Both the position numbers and the translations under genes were made by a program. A stretch of DNA of 64,000 nt from Betaproteobacteria bacterium HGW-Betaproteobacteria-16 (GTDB lineage Bacteria; Pseudomonadota; Gammaproteobacteria; Burkholderiales; Burkholderiaceae_C). The stretch spans positions 62,001 to 126,000 of the forward strand of contig PHCQ01000014.1 in the NCBI GenBank assembly GCA_002840835.1, read 5' to 3'. Of the stretch, positions 25,801 to 34,148 are shown one piece after another (the stretch's first letter is position 1; each line of letters starts with the position of its first letter). Below the pieces are notes generated by a model. That model worked only from the letters and a program-made list of their open reading frames with translations. It ran no database searches and was not told the origin of the DNA.

Positions 25801-26798
25801 GCGGCGGCATTTTGCCAGCGCGGCGCCCCGGCGGCTGTCGCTGCGGCGCCGATGGGTGAAAGCGCCGCCAAGGCCTGCCATCGCTGATGGTATTCGAGCG
25901 CTGTGCGGTAGGTGTGCACCTGCACTTGCACAGTGGTGTCCATGTTGATGCCGTAGCCGCCCGCCATGGCAAACGCCAGTGGCACGCGGCGTTGCCAGGC
26001 CCAGTCCATCACACGCCTGTCGCGTGCCTCCAGCCCATCGAAGCTCAGTTTCAGGCGCCCCAGTCGATCTCCTTCGTGCGGGTCGGCCCCGGCAAGGTAG
26101 ATCACAAGCCCGGGAGTGAAGCGCTGTCCCAGGTCGTCGAGCGCATGATCCAGGGCCTCGAGGTAGGCCGCATCGCCGCAACCGTCGGGCAGATCGACAT
26201 CCAGGTCGCTCGGCTCCTTGCGAAAGGGGAAGTTCTTCGCACCATGCATCGACAGCGTGAACACCGAGGCGTCGCGCGCAAAGATGTGTGCAGTGCCATT
26301 GCCCTGGTGCACATCCAGATCAATGATGGCCACCTGCAGTGGTCCACTGGCGCGAGCCACGCGCGCATGTTCGGCCTGCATCAGCCTGGCGGCCACGGCG
26401 GCATCGTTGAACACGCAAAAACCACCTCCCTTGTCGGCATACGCATGGTGCGTACCACCGGCCAGATTGGCCGACACGCCCGCCCCGCCCATCGCCGTGC
26501 GGCAAGCCTGCAGCGTGGCCCCCACGGACCGTCGGGCGCGCTCGGCCATGGCAGGGCTCCAGGGAAAACCGATCTCGCGTTGCGCTGCGGGCGCAAGCGA
26601 GCCACCGGCCACGGCGGCGATGTAATCGGGTGTGTGAACCAGTGCCAGCACACCATCGCTGGCCGGCAGGGCCTCGTGCATCCGGACCTGCGGCAGTTCA
26701 AGGGCCAGTCGCTCTCGCAATCGGGCGTACTTGGCCATGGGAAAGCGGTGCCCGCTGGGCAGTGGCAACACGAAATGGTCGGCGTAGTAGGCGTGCAC
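25797..26798 (-). CDS. Histone deacetylase-family amidohydrolase
   Basis: A zinc-dependent deacetylase of the bacterial HDAC/acetylpolyamine amidohydrolase superfamily, 333 residues. The active site is complete: the tandem histidines GGTHHAY (His117-His118), the zinc ligands in [10 protein letters not shown] (Asp162 and His164) and in [10 protein letters not shown] (Asp239), and the late catalytic-loop motif MAGGYG. Bacterial members remove acetyl groups from small amines or proteins; the substrate is not deducible. It is first in a coupled operon with a thioesterase and a nitroreductase. Confidence 0.9.
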   Translation of the reverse strand: MHAYYADHFVLPLPSGHRFPMAKYARLRERLALELPQVRMHEALPASDGVLALVHTPDYIAAVAGGSLAPAAQREIGFPWSPAMAERARRSVGATLQACRTAMGGAGVSANLAGGTHHAYADKGGGFCVFNDAAVAARLMQAEHARVARASGPLQVAIIDLDVHQGNGTAHIFARDASVFTLSMHGAKNFPFRKEPSDLDVDLPDGCGDAAYLEALDHALDDLGQRFTPGLVIYLAGADPHEGDRLGRLKLSFDGLEARDRRVMDWAWQRRVPLAFAMAGGYGINMDTTVQVQVHTYRTALEYHQRWQALAALSPIGAAATAAGAPRWQNAAA

Positions 26799-26886
26799 TG
26801 AAGGACCTGAACGAAGCGAGGTGAGGATTGTGGCTTCGCCCGCCCGCCGGTGCGCAAACAGGGGGTTTTAGAAAGCACCATCTAAA

Positions 26887-26904
26887 ATGTTGCAATGCAG
26901 CAAA
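26887..26904. promoter_or_regulatory. PhaR-like box 1 upstream of phaP
   Basis: ATGTTGCAATGCAGCAAA, a TGC/GCA-rich imperfect palindrome (TTGC...GCAA). It is repeated with 17/18 identity 59 bp downstream. It lies just upstream of the -35 hexamer of the phaP promoter. PhaR repressors bind TGC-rich sites of this kind at phasin promoters (established for the family); binding here is inferred. Confidence 0.65.
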
Positions 26905-26910
26905 AAGGAC

Positions 26911-26938
26911 TTGCACACCCTCCTCAAGTGCCTATAAT
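26911..26938 (+). promoter_or_regulatory. Strong sigma-70 promoter of phaP
   Basis: TTGCAC at 26911-26916 and a perfect TATAAT at 26933-26938 with a 16-bp spacer. The start site would be near 26945, directly before the second PhaR-like box. Confidence 0.75.
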
Positions 26939-26945
26939 TCAAACC

Positions 26946-26963
26946 ATGTTGCAGTGCAGCAAA
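26946..26963. promoter_or_regulatory. PhaR-like box 2 at the phaP start site
   Basis: ATGTTGCAGTGCAGCAAA, nearly identical to box 1. It covers the predicted transcription start, a position suited to repression. Confidence 0.65.
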
Positions 26964-27061
26964 TCGAACGAAAACAACAGCGTCCAGACAGCGCGGTGTT
27001 CCATAGCAGCCCTCAACTGACCCCGTCATTCCGACCCGTCATCTATATCAGGAGTATGAAC

Positions 27062-27604
27062 ATGCTGACCGCTGAACAAATCGTCGCCGCCCAGAAAGCC
27101 AACATTGAAACCCTTTTCGGCCTGACCAACAAAGCCTTCGAAGGCGTGGAAAAGCTGGTTGAACTCAACGTGCAAGCCACCAAGGCTGCCCTGTCCGAGT
27201 CCGCCAACAGCACGCAAGCACTGCTCAGCGTCAAAGACGCCCAGGAACTGCTCGCCCTGCAGGCCAGCCTGTTCCAGCCCCTGGCTGAAAAGACCGTGGC
27301 CTACAGCCGTCACCTGTACGACATCGCTTCGGGCACCGGCACCGAATTCGGCAAGGCCGCTGAAGCCCAGGCTGCAGATGCACAGAAGAAGTTCAACGCC
27401 TTCGTTGACAACGCTGCCAAGAACGCCCCCGCCGGTTCCGAGACCGCCGTGGCCGTGATGAAGAGCGCCATCTCTGCCAGCAACAATGCCCTGGAATCGG
27501 TGCAGAAGGCTGTCAAGCAAGCCACCGAAATGGCCGAAGCCAACTTCAACACCGTGACCGCCCAAGCTGTGAACGCCACCAAGACCACCGCCAAAAAGCG
27601 TTGA
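27062..27604 (+). CDS. phaP: Phasin, polyhydroxyalkanoate granule-associated protein
   Basis: A 180-residue amphipathic, Ala- and Lys-rich helical protein that coats polyhydroxyalkanoate granules. It carries the phasin_2 signature: [20 protein letters not shown], then [20 protein letters not shown] and [20 protein letters not shown]. The C-terminus is the usual lysine-rich AKKR tail. The start at 27062 was chosen because AGGAG ends 7 bases before it; the ATG two codons earlier leaves only one base. It is expressed from the strong promoter flanked by two PhaR-like boxes. No PHA synthase is nearby, as often for phasins. Confidence 0.93.
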   Translation: MLTAEQIVAAQKANIETLFGLTNKAFEGVEKLVELNVQATKAALSESANSTQALLSVKDAQELLALQASLFQPLAEKTVAYSRHLYDIASGTGTEFGKAAEAQAADAQKKFNAFVDNAAKNAPAGSETAVAVMKSAISASNNALESVQKAVKQATEMAEANFNTVTAQAVNATKTTAKKR

Positions 27605-28006
27605 ACTGAACCGGGATCGCGCCGTTGATCGGGCGACTTGACTTTTGTCAGACCGCCCACAATTGAGACACTGTGCGATCCACGCAGCCCTGCAAAGGCG
27701 GCACTTTCGCAATTGCCCGTTTTTTCTGGTTGTCTCCTCGGGTCCTTTTCGAAATTCGATTTCATCGGACCCCTTAAGCCCTCACTGCAAAGTGAGGGCT
27801 TTTTTTATGCGCGCGTCGCTCCTTCTGCCATGCATGAGCGCTCAGGCAAAGTGAACTCTCCGGCCTCAAATCTTCAATGCTTACTAATAACCATTCGTGT
27901 TTCTGATAGCATTCACGGATGACTCCAGTGCATCCGCCGCTCGACACGGCTGCACCGCGCAAGTGACGCTGGCATTCCGTTTACACGACTCAAAGAAAGG
28001 CCCCAA
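27605..28006. other. Intergenic region after phaP
   Basis: The first 170 bp between the phaP stop and the terminator at 27777 contain no recognised gene. After the terminator, an AT-richer stretch at about 27880-27920 (AATAACCATTC) probably holds the promoter of the iron-binding protein gene. A Fur box cannot be claimed. Confidence 0.4.
27777..27806 (+). terminator. Rho-independent terminator downstream of phaP
   Basis: A perfect 10-bp stem AGCCCTCACT / AGTGAGGGCT with loop GCAA, followed by six or more T residues. Confidence 0.93.
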
Positions 28007-29056
28007 GTGACTTCTTTCGCCAAACTCCCCCTGGCCATCGCCGCGATGGCCACCGCTCTGTGCCTCCCGGCCCAGGCCCAAGAGAAAGTGCTCAATCTCT
28101 ACTCCGCCCGTCACTATCAGACCGACGAGGTGATGTACGACACCTTCACCAAGACAACGGGAATCAAGATCAACCGGGTTGATGCGGACGATGCCGGCAT
28201 TCTTGCCCGCTTGCGCGCCGAAGGCGCTGCGTCGCCAGCCGATGTGATCCTGCTCGTGGACGCCGCCCGCCTGGCTTCGGCCGACAGCCAGGGCCTCTTC
28301 CAGCCGATCAAATCGGCCAAGCTCGATGCAGCGATCCCCGCCAACCTGCGCGCCGACGCTGGCGAAGGCGGCGTGACATGGACAGGTTTTTCCACGCGCG
28401 CACGTGTCATCGTCTACGACCCGCTGCGCATCAAGCCTGAAGCCGTGGCCACCTACGAACAGCTCGCCGATCCCGCTCTTAAAGGCATGGTCTGCACCCG
28501 CAGCGGCTCACACCCCTACAACCTGTCGCTGTTCGCCACCGTGGTCGAACGCCTCGGGGATGCAAAGGGCGAAGCCTGGCTCAAGGGCCTGGTCACGAAC
28601 ATGGCGCGCGCGCCCAAAGGTGGCGACACCGACCAGATCAAGGCCGTCGCGTCTGGCGAATGCGGCGTGGCTGTGACCAACAGCTACTACGTGGCACGGC
28701 TGCTGAAGTCCAGCAAACCCGAAGATCGCGCCGTGATGGAAAAGGTGCGCGTGGTGTTTCCCAACCAAGGCACCAGCGGCACGCACGTCAACATCGCCGG
28801 CGCGGGCGTCGCCAAGCACGCCAAGAACCCTGAGAGCGCCATTGCCTTCATGGAATTCCTGGCCAGCCCGTTTGCGCAGGACTACTTCGCCAACGGCAAC
28901 AACGAGTTCCCGGCAGCCAAAGGTGTGAAGGTCGACAACCCGGCCATCAAGGCCATGGGCGGCAACAACTTCAAGGCCGAAACCATTCCCCTCGGCGTGG
29001 TCGCCAAGAACCTGACCAAGGTTCAGCAGATGCTGGATCGCGTGGGGTACAAGTGA
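28007..29056 (+). CDS. Iron(III)-type ABC transporter substrate-binding protein (FbpA/FutA family)
   Basis: A periplasmic binding protein of 349 residues. It has a Sec signal (LAIAAMATALCLPAQAQE) and the family start EKVLNLYSARHYQTDE, in which Tyr37 corresponds to an iron ligand. NSYYVARL holds the paired iron-binding tyrosines (Tyr227-Tyr228). It probably captures ferric iron for an ABC permease. The start is GTG at 28007 with AAAGG upstream. No permease or ATPase gene is adjacent, so the partners must be encoded elsewhere. Confidence 0.88.
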   Translation: MTSFAKLPLAIAAMATALCLPAQAQEKVLNLYSARHYQTDEVMYDTFTKTTGIKINRVDADDAGILARLRAEGAASPADVILLVDAARLASADSQGLFQPIKSAKLDAAIPANLRADAGEGGVTWTGFSTRARVIVYDPLRIKPEAVATYEQLADPALKGMVCTRSGSHPYNLSLFATVVERLGDAKGEAWLKGLVTNMARAPKGGDTDQIKAVASGECGVAVTNSYYVARLLKSSKPEDRAVMEKVRVVFPNQGTSGTHVNIAGAGVAKHAKNPESAIAFMEFLASPFAQDYFANGNNEFPAAKGVKVDNPAIKAMGGNNFKAETIPLGVVAKNLTKVQQMLDRVGYK

Positions 29057-29084
29057 TCTCCCCGCTGCGCCGCTGACGCGGCTT

Positions 29085-29124
29085 CCCCCCTCTCTGGCGC
29101 GCCCTTCGGGCGCTTGGAGGGGGG
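29085..29124. repeat. GC-rich intergenic hairpin
   Basis: A two-level palindrome: outer CCCCCCTC against GGAGGGGGG and inner GCGCCC-TTC-GGGCGC. It lies 28 bp after the iron-binding protein gene. There is no T-run, so it is a REP-like structure or a Rho-dependent stop rather than an intrinsic terminator. Confidence 0.55.
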
Positions 29125-29262
29125 ACGGCATCTTGGGCCGGCAGAGCCGTCCCTCGCTGCCCCTGGATCGAGGCACTTCGCTTCGGAAGGGCTCAGCACG
29201 CTCCCTGTGCAAGCGGCCTGTTCCCACTATCCAGTCGGAGCAAAGTGTCTTTATCCAGAGAT

Positions 29263-29340
29263 GCGGTGGAACCGGCTCTGCCGGGCCACTCGCATCGCCC
29301 CCTTGAGTGGGTGACGCCGAAGGCGGCGCGGGGGTGGTCA
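29263..29340. repeat. Dispersed GC-rich repeat, copy A
   Basis: This copy contains the hairpin ACCGGCTCTGCCGGG and then a block GTGACGCCGAAGGCGGCG followed by CGGGGG. The same order of blocks recurs at 52984-53060 and 62551-62620. It ends at the stop codon of ppk2. Confidence 0.6.
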
Positions 29341-30255
29341 ATAAAGTGCAGGTACGTAGATCTCGCCCGGCACCTGGTGGCGGCGGTAGCCGTCGTGGCG
29401 CACGCGCTCAGGCAAGGTGATGGGCGGACGCTCGACTTCGCTGTACTTCATCTGCGACAGCAGGTGTGCAATGCAGTTGAGGCGCGCTTTTTTCTTGTCG
29501 TCAGCCGGCACCACCCACCAAGGTGATTCGGGAATATGGGTGCGGGCGAGCATCACTTCCTTGGCCTTGGTGTAGAGCTCCCAGCGGCGGCGCGACTCCA
29601 GATCCATCGGGCTGAGCTTCCATTGCTTCAGCGGGTCATGAATGCGGCCCAGGAAGCGCAGTTCCTGCTCTTCGTCCGAAATGGAGAACCAGTACTTGAT
29701 CAACTGGATGCCCGACCGCGTGAGCATTTTTTCAAACTCGGGCACGTCGCGGAAGAACGCTTCGTACTGCTCATCGGTGCAGAAGCCCATCACCTTTTCC
29801 ACACCGGCGCGGTTGTACCAGCTGCGGTCAAACAAAACGATTTCGCCGCCCGCGGGCAGGTGAGGCACGTAGCGCTGGAAGTACCACTGCGTGCGTTCGC
29901 GATCATTGGGCGCGGGCAGTGCCACCACACGGCACACCCGCGGATTCAGCCGCTGGGTGATGCGCTTGATCACGCCGCCTTTGCCGGCCGCATCGCGCCC
30001 CTCGAACACGATCACCACCTTGTGGCCGGTGGCAACGACCCAGTCCTGCAGCTTCACCAGTTCGGCCTGCAAGCGGAACAGCTCACGAAAGTAGACGCGG
30101 CGGCTCTCTTTCTGACTGGCCAGGGCCGCGGGATCCAGGCCACTGGACAACTCGTCGATGTGCCGGTCCTCGATTTCCATCTCGATTTCTTCGTCGTAGC
30201 CATCCATCAAATCGTTGTGGATACGGCGCAGCAGTTCGTCCTGATCGTCGATCAT
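29338..30255 (-). CDS. ppk2: Polyphosphate kinase 2
   Basis: PPK2 transfers phosphate between polyphosphate and nucleoside (di)phosphates, often regenerating ATP or GTP. The 305-residue protein is a single-domain class I type. It has Walker A FEGRDAAGKGG (Lys92), the PPK2 motif LFDRSWYNRAGVEKVMGF (Asp143) with the conserved lid arginines, and the family block FSISDEEQELRFLGRIHDPL. The N-terminal 45 residues are acidic and variable. It is a stand-alone gene, convergent with the iron-binding protein gene and divergent from the SDR gene. Confidence 0.95.
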   Translation of the reverse strand: MIDDQDELLRRIHNDLMDGYDEEIEMEIEDRHIDELSSGLDPAALASQKESRRVYFRELFRLQAELVKLQDWVVATGHKVVIVFEGRDAAGKGGVIKRITQRLNPRVCRVVALPAPNDRERTQWYFQRYVPHLPAGGEIVLFDRSWYNRAGVEKVMGFCTDEQYEAFFRDVPEFEKMLTRSGIQLIKYWFSISDEEQELRFLGRIHDPLKQWKLSPMDLESRRRWELYTKAKEVMLARTHIPESPWWVVPADDKKKARLNCIAHLLSQMKYSEVERPPITLPERVRHDGYRRHQVPGEIYVPALY

Positions 30256-30374
30256 GAAAACACTCCATTCCGGAAGCGGAAAATCGCCTCAGGCTACGCG
30301 ACACACGTGACAGATTCATGAAAATCACATGCCACGGCGGTGACAGACGAACCCGGATCGGCCCTGGTTCATAA

Positions 30375-30396
30375 TTGACGTTTACGTTAACGTCAA
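30375..30396. promoter_or_regulatory. Palindromic operator upstream of the HSD10-like SDR
   Basis: Perfect 8-bp arms TTGACGTT and AACGTCAA around TACGTT. Its first 16 bases match the etfB operator at 53862-53877 in 14 positions. A CATAAT hexamer directly abuts the palindrome, so a bound repressor would cover the start site. It resembles the operators of MerR-family LiuR-type regulators of acyl-CoA and branched-chain amino acid catabolism (recalled; not verified). Confidence 0.65.
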
Positions 30397-30416
30397 ACCC
30401 ACCTGAGGAGCAACCC

Positions 30417-31175
30417 ATGGAAATTCAAGGCAAGGTATTCATCGTCACCGGCGGCGCGTCTGGTCTGGGCGAAGGCACGGCCCGCATGCTGGCTGCCAAC
30501 GGCGGCAAGGTGGTGATTGCCGACATGCAGGAAGAAAAAGGCCAGGCCGTTGCGAAAGACATCGGCGGCGTTTTCGTCAAGTGCGATGTCAGCAACGAGG
30601 CAGATGGGCAGGCGGTGGTGGCACAGGCCACTTCGATGGGCAAACTCATGGGCCTGATCAACTGCGCAGGCATTGCGCCCGCTGAAAAGACCGTGGGCAA
30701 AAACGGACCGCACAGTCTCGCGGTGTATTCCAAGACCATCATGGTCAACCTGGTGGGCAGCTTCAACATGATCCGCCTGGCGGCAGACGCCATGTGCAAG
30801 AACGAGCCCGAGGCCACTGGCGAACGCGGCGTGATGATCAGCACCGCCAGCGTCGCCGCCTACGACGGCCAGATCGGTCAGGCTGCCTATGCGGCATCCA
30901 AGGGCGGCGTGGTGGGCATGACGCTGCCGATCGCACGTGATCTGGCGCGCAACGGCATCCGCAACATGACCATTGCGCCCGGCATCTTCGGCACACCCAT
31001 GCTGTTCGGCATGCCGCAGGAAGTGCAGGATGCACTGGCAGCCAGCGTGCCCTTCCCCAGTCGCCTGGGCACGCCGGCCGACTACGCCAAGCTGGCAAAG
31101 CACATCATCGAGAACGACATGCTCAACGGCGAGGTGATCCGGCTGGATGGAGCGATCCGTCTCGCGCCTCGCTGA
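30417..31175 (+). CDS. SDR, 3-hydroxyacyl-CoA dehydrogenase type (HSD10-like)
   Basis: A short-chain dehydrogenase of 252 residues. The NAD motif [15 protein letters not shown] is followed by the acidic Asp of VVIADM, which favours [11 protein letters not shown] and the catalytic Ser145, Tyr158 and Lys162 (AAYAASKGG) are present. The C-terminus [20 protein letters not shown] followed by [14 protein letters not shown] is characteristic of the 17beta-HSD type 10 / 3-hydroxy-2-methylbutyryl-CoA dehydrogenase branch, pointing to fatty acid or isoleucine degradation. The start at 30417 has GAGGAG 6 bases upstream. It shares an operator motif with etfBA. Confidence 0.88.
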   Translation: MEIQGKVFIVTGGASGLGEGTARMLAANGGKVVIADMQEEKGQAVAKDIGGVFVKCDVSNEADGQAVVAQATSMGKLMGLINCAGIAPAEKTVGKNGPHSLAVYSKTIMVNLVGSFNMIRLAADAMCKNEPEATGERGVMISTASVAAYDGQIGQAAYAASKGGVVGMTLPIARDLARNGIRNMTIAPGIFGTPMLFGMPQEVQDALAASVPFPSRLGTPADYAKLAKHIIENDMLNGEVIRLDGAIRLAPR

Positions 31176-31215
31176 AAGCTGCCCTGACTGGCTCGCTGCT
31201 GCCTGCAGCACCAGG

Positions 31216-31244
31216 AAAAAAGCCGGCCCATGAGCCGGCTTTTT
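31216..31244. terminator. Two-way Rho-independent terminator
   Basis: The stem AGCCGGC / GCCGGCT with a 6-base loop is flanked by AAAAAA on the left and TTTTT on the right. It can end both the SDR transcript and the convergent TRAP operon. Confidence 0.9.
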
Positions 31245-31273
31245 CATGAGTGCGCCTCGTCAGCGCAACAGGC

Positions 31274-32290
31274 TCACTTGGCCGTGCGCGCCTGCGCCAC
31301 CGCGTCCTGCACATCTTTCCACAGCGACTCACCCACGTTGGCAGCGATCGAGGTGTTGATCGCGCTCAACTTGTCGCGCATCCGGCCTGCCTCGGCAGAC
31401 GAAAGCTCATTGACCTCCATGCCCTTTGCGCGCAGATCGGCCAGCGCCTTGTCGGCTTCAGCCCGCGTGTCCTTGCGCTCGAAATCGCGGCTCTTCTTCG
31501 CGGCATCGAGCAGCACCTTCTGCTCGTCCTTGCTCAGACCGTCCCAGTACTTCTTGCTGACCAGCACGATCCAGGGGCTGTAGACGTGGTTGGTCACGGT
31601 CAGGTACTTCTGCACTTCGTAGAACTTGCTGGACAGAATGGTGTTGTACGGGTTCTCCTGGCCGTCCACTGTCTTGGTCTCAAGGGCGGTGAACAGTTCG
31701 GAAAACGGCAGCGGCACGGCGTTGGCGCCCAGGGTCTTGAAGCTGTCGATGAAGACGTTGTTCTGCATGACGCGCAGCTTGATGCCGTCCATGTCTTCGA
31801 GCTTGGTGACCGCGCGCTTGTTGTTGGTGAGGTTGCGGAAACCGTTTTCCCAGTACACCAGGCCCACAAGCCCTTTCTCCTGCAGCTTGTCCATCACCTT
31901 CTGGCCCACCGGGCCGTCAAGCACCGCGTCGGCTTCCTTGCCGTTGTTGAACAGGAACGGCGTGTCCCAGATGGCCATTTCCTTGGTGATGCCCACCAAG
32001 GTGGCGGTGGAGCCCACCATCATTTCCTGCGCGCCACCAATCAGGGCCTGCTGCATCTGCACGTCAGACCCCAGCGCTGCGGCACCGATGGCGCGAATCT
32101 TCATCTTCCCACCGGAGGCCTTTGCCACCTCATCGGCGAACACCTTGGCGGCGCGCCCCTGGTTGCTGATTTCGTTCAGACCATAACCAAACCGGATGAT
32201 GCGGTTCTTGATGTCCTGTGCCTGGGCCAGGCCGGTGCCCAGCGTGGCCAGCGCCACGGCGGCGGCGATGGTGAGTTGACGGATCTTCAT
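31274..32290 (-). CDS. TRAP transporter substrate-binding protein DctP (gntK-linked)
   Basis: A periplasmic solute receptor of 338 residues with a clear Sec signal (AAAVALATLGTGLAQAQD). It carries the DctP landmark GIKLRVMQNNVFIDSFKTLG, whose arginine clamps the substrate carboxylate, followed by ANAVPLPFSELFTALETKTV and DGQENPYNTI. It is closest to the sugar-acid/C4 type (YiaO-like) receptors. It is last in the operon gntK-dctQ-dctM-dctP, and that linkage suggests gluconate or a related sugar acid as ligand (inference). Confidence 0.9.
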   Translation of the reverse strand: MKIRQLTIAAAVALATLGTGLAQAQDIKNRIIRFGYGLNEISNQGRAAKVFADEVAKASGGKMKIRAIGAAALGSDVQMQQALIGGAQEMMVGSTATLVGITKEMAIWDTPFLFNNGKEADAVLDGPVGQKVMDKLQEKGLVGLVYWENGFRNLTNNKRAVTKLEDMDGIKLRVMQNNVFIDSFKTLGANAVPLPFSELFTALETKTVDGQENPYNTILSSKFYEVQKYLTVTNHVYSPWIVLVSKKYWDGLSKDEQKVLLDAAKKSRDFERKDTRAEADKALADLRAKGMEVNELSSAEAGRMRDKLSAINTSIAANVGESLWKDVQDAVAQARTAK

Positions 32291-32349
32291 GGTTTATCTC
32301 CTTGGGGTGGAATCGGCGTGTGCCGCGAGGGAACGAGAAATGCTGTGCT

Positions 32350-33627
32350 TCAGAACATCAGCTTGAGAGGCCACAGAACGATGGCGGGGAACAGAATCAG
32401 CAGGACCAGCATGGCGAAATACACCATCAGAAACGGGGTCACGCCCTTGATCACGGGCTCCATGCGCAGACCGCCCACACCGGCGACCACGTTGAGCACC
32501 GTGCCCACCGGCGGCGTGAGCAGGCCCAGGCAGCCCACAAAGATGAAGACAAAGCCGAAGTACACCGGGTCGATGCCTGCCTTGGCGGCCAGCGGCGCGA
32601 GCACCGGGGCCAGGATCAGGATGGTCGGGGTGAGGTCCATGACCATGCCCACGGCGAGCAGGAACAGACAGACCACGGCCATGAACAGCATGGGGCTCTG
32701 CAACAGCGGGCCCATGCTCTGCGCCAGTTGGCTGGGCAGGTCGGCCAGGGTGATCATGTAACTGGCGGCCGTGGCAGCCCCGCAGAGGAACATCACGATA
32801 CCGGTGGTGCGGGAGGCATCGACCAGCACGCGGTACAAGCCAGACAGATCCAGCTCGCGGTAGATCAGCGTGGCCACCAGGAGTGCATACATGGCCGCCA
32901 CCACCGCCGCTTCGGTCGGCGTGAAGAAGCCGAAGCGCAGGCCTCCGATGATGATCACGGGCATCATCAGCGCCCAGGCACTGCCACTCAGCACCTTGCG
33001 GCGCTCGACCCAGGTGGTCTTCTCTGCCACCGGCAGGTCCTTGCCGCGCGCAATGCCGCGCCAGACCAGCACCAGACCGACGGCCATGATGATTCCAGGC
33101 ACGATGCCGGCCAGAAACAGCTTGCTGATCGACGTGTTGGTGGTCACGCCATAGATCACCATGGGCATCGACGGCGGCACGATGGGCGCGATGATGCCGC
33201 CCGAAGCGATGAGTCCCGCGCTGGACCCGGCCGGATAGTTCTGCTTGCGCATCATCGGCAGCAGCAGGGTGGCCAGGGCGGCGGTGTCGGCAATCGCCGA
33301 GCCGCTCATCGATGCCAGCATCAATGATGCGCCAATGGCCACATAGCCCAGCCCACCGGGAATGTGCCCCACCAGCGAGCGCGCCAGGTCAATGATGCGG
33401 CGGCTGAGGCCGCCCGCGTTCATGAGTTCACCCGCCAGGATGAAGAACGGCACTGCAAGCAGAGGGAAGCTGTCGAACCCGGCCTGCACGTTCTGCGCCA
33501 GCAACTGGGCATCAAAAAAGTCCAGATGAACCATGAGCGCCAGCGCGGTCAACATGAGTGCGAAGGCGATGGGCACACCCACGGTCATGGTGGCGAACAA
33601 CACCAGGAGGAAGATGGCAATCGTCAT
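32350..33627 (-). CDS. TRAP transporter large permease DctM
   Basis: A 425-residue membrane protein with the 12-13 helix DctM layout. Landmarks are PFFILAGELMNAGGLSRRII, then SMSGSAIADTAALATLLLPM and ASGGIIAPIVPPSMPMVIYG, and near the end GLLTPPVGTVLNVVAGVG. It translocates the solute with Na+ as a complex with DctQ. It overlaps dctQ by 4 bp (ATGA). Confidence 0.94.
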   Translation of the reverse strand: MTIAIFLLVLFATMTVGVPIAFALMLTALALMVHLDFFDAQLLAQNVQAGFDSFPLLAVPFFILAGELMNAGGLSRRIIDLARSLVGHIPGGLGYVAIGASLMLASMSGSAIADTAALATLLLPMMRKQNYPAGSSAGLIASGGIIAPIVPPSMPMVIYGVTTNTSISKLFLAGIVPGIIMAVGLVLVWRGIARGKDLPVAEKTTWVERRKVLSGSAWALMMPVIIIGGLRFGFFTPTEAAVVAAMYALLVATLIYRELDLSGLYRVLVDASRTTGIVMFLCGAATAASYMITLADLPSQLAQSMGPLLQSPMLFMAVVCLFLLAVGMVMDLTPTILILAPVLAPLAAKAGIDPVYFGFVFIFVGCLGLLTPPVGTVLNVVAGVGGLRMEPVIKGVTPFLMVYFAMLVLLILFPAIVLWPLKLMF

Positions 33628-34127
33628 GACTGCACCCTCCCCGGCTCATCTGCGTGGTCGCCCGGGCCATCACCCCGCAAGTCCTGCCAGCTCTGCATCA
33701 GCAGCAGCACGGCCATGCAGGCACCCATGACCAGCGTACCGGCAGCGCCCAGTGCCAGCGGGTAGTTCATCACCGGGCTGCGACTGTCCATGCCCACCAG
33801 CACCTGTTCCCAGGAGCCCCGGATGAGATACCACAACGCCAGTGCGATCAGCCCGCGTGACAGCCAGCGCAGCACCGCCGCCGTCGTGCCGGTCATGCGC
33901 GCCGTGACCAGATCGAAGCCCAGGTGCTTGCTTTCACCGAACGCCAGAGTGGCCGACAGGCACACCAGCCAGACGAACAGCAAACGCGACAGCTCCTCCG
34001 ACACCACCCAGCCTGTGCCCCAGAAATAGCGCAGCAGCACGTTGCCGAACACGGCCAGGACCATGCCAGTCATGCACATCGCCATCAGCGCCTCCACCAG
34101 ATGGCGCAAAGCCTTGGCCAGATTCAT
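33624..34127 (-). CDS. TRAP transporter small permease DctQ
   Basis: A 167-residue protein with four helices and the DctQ signature VFGNVLLRYFWGTGWVVSEE followed by LSRLLFVWLVCLSATLAFGE. It is the partner of the downstream DctM, with which it is translationally coupled. It lies 21 bp after gntK. Confidence 0.92.
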   Translation of the reverse strand: MNLAKALRHLVEALMAMCMTGMVLAVFGNVLLRYFWGTGWVVSEELSRLLFVWLVCLSATLAFGESKHLGFDLVTARMTGTTAAVLRWLSRGLIALALWYLIRGSWEQVLVGMDSRSPVMNYPLALGAAGTLVMGACMAVLLLMQSWQDLRGDGPGDHADEPGRVQS

Positions 34128-34148
34128 GGCAATACCTCCAGATTCATG

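Noticed and set aside
27638-27666. A possible small-RNA promoter (TTGACT ... ACAATT) behind phaP
   Set aside because: The spacer is only about 15 bp and the -10 is poor. Left only as a hint in the finding on the phaP tail.
27880-27910. Fur box upstream of the iron-binding protein gene
   Set aside because: Only a partial match (AATAACCATTC); too weak to call.
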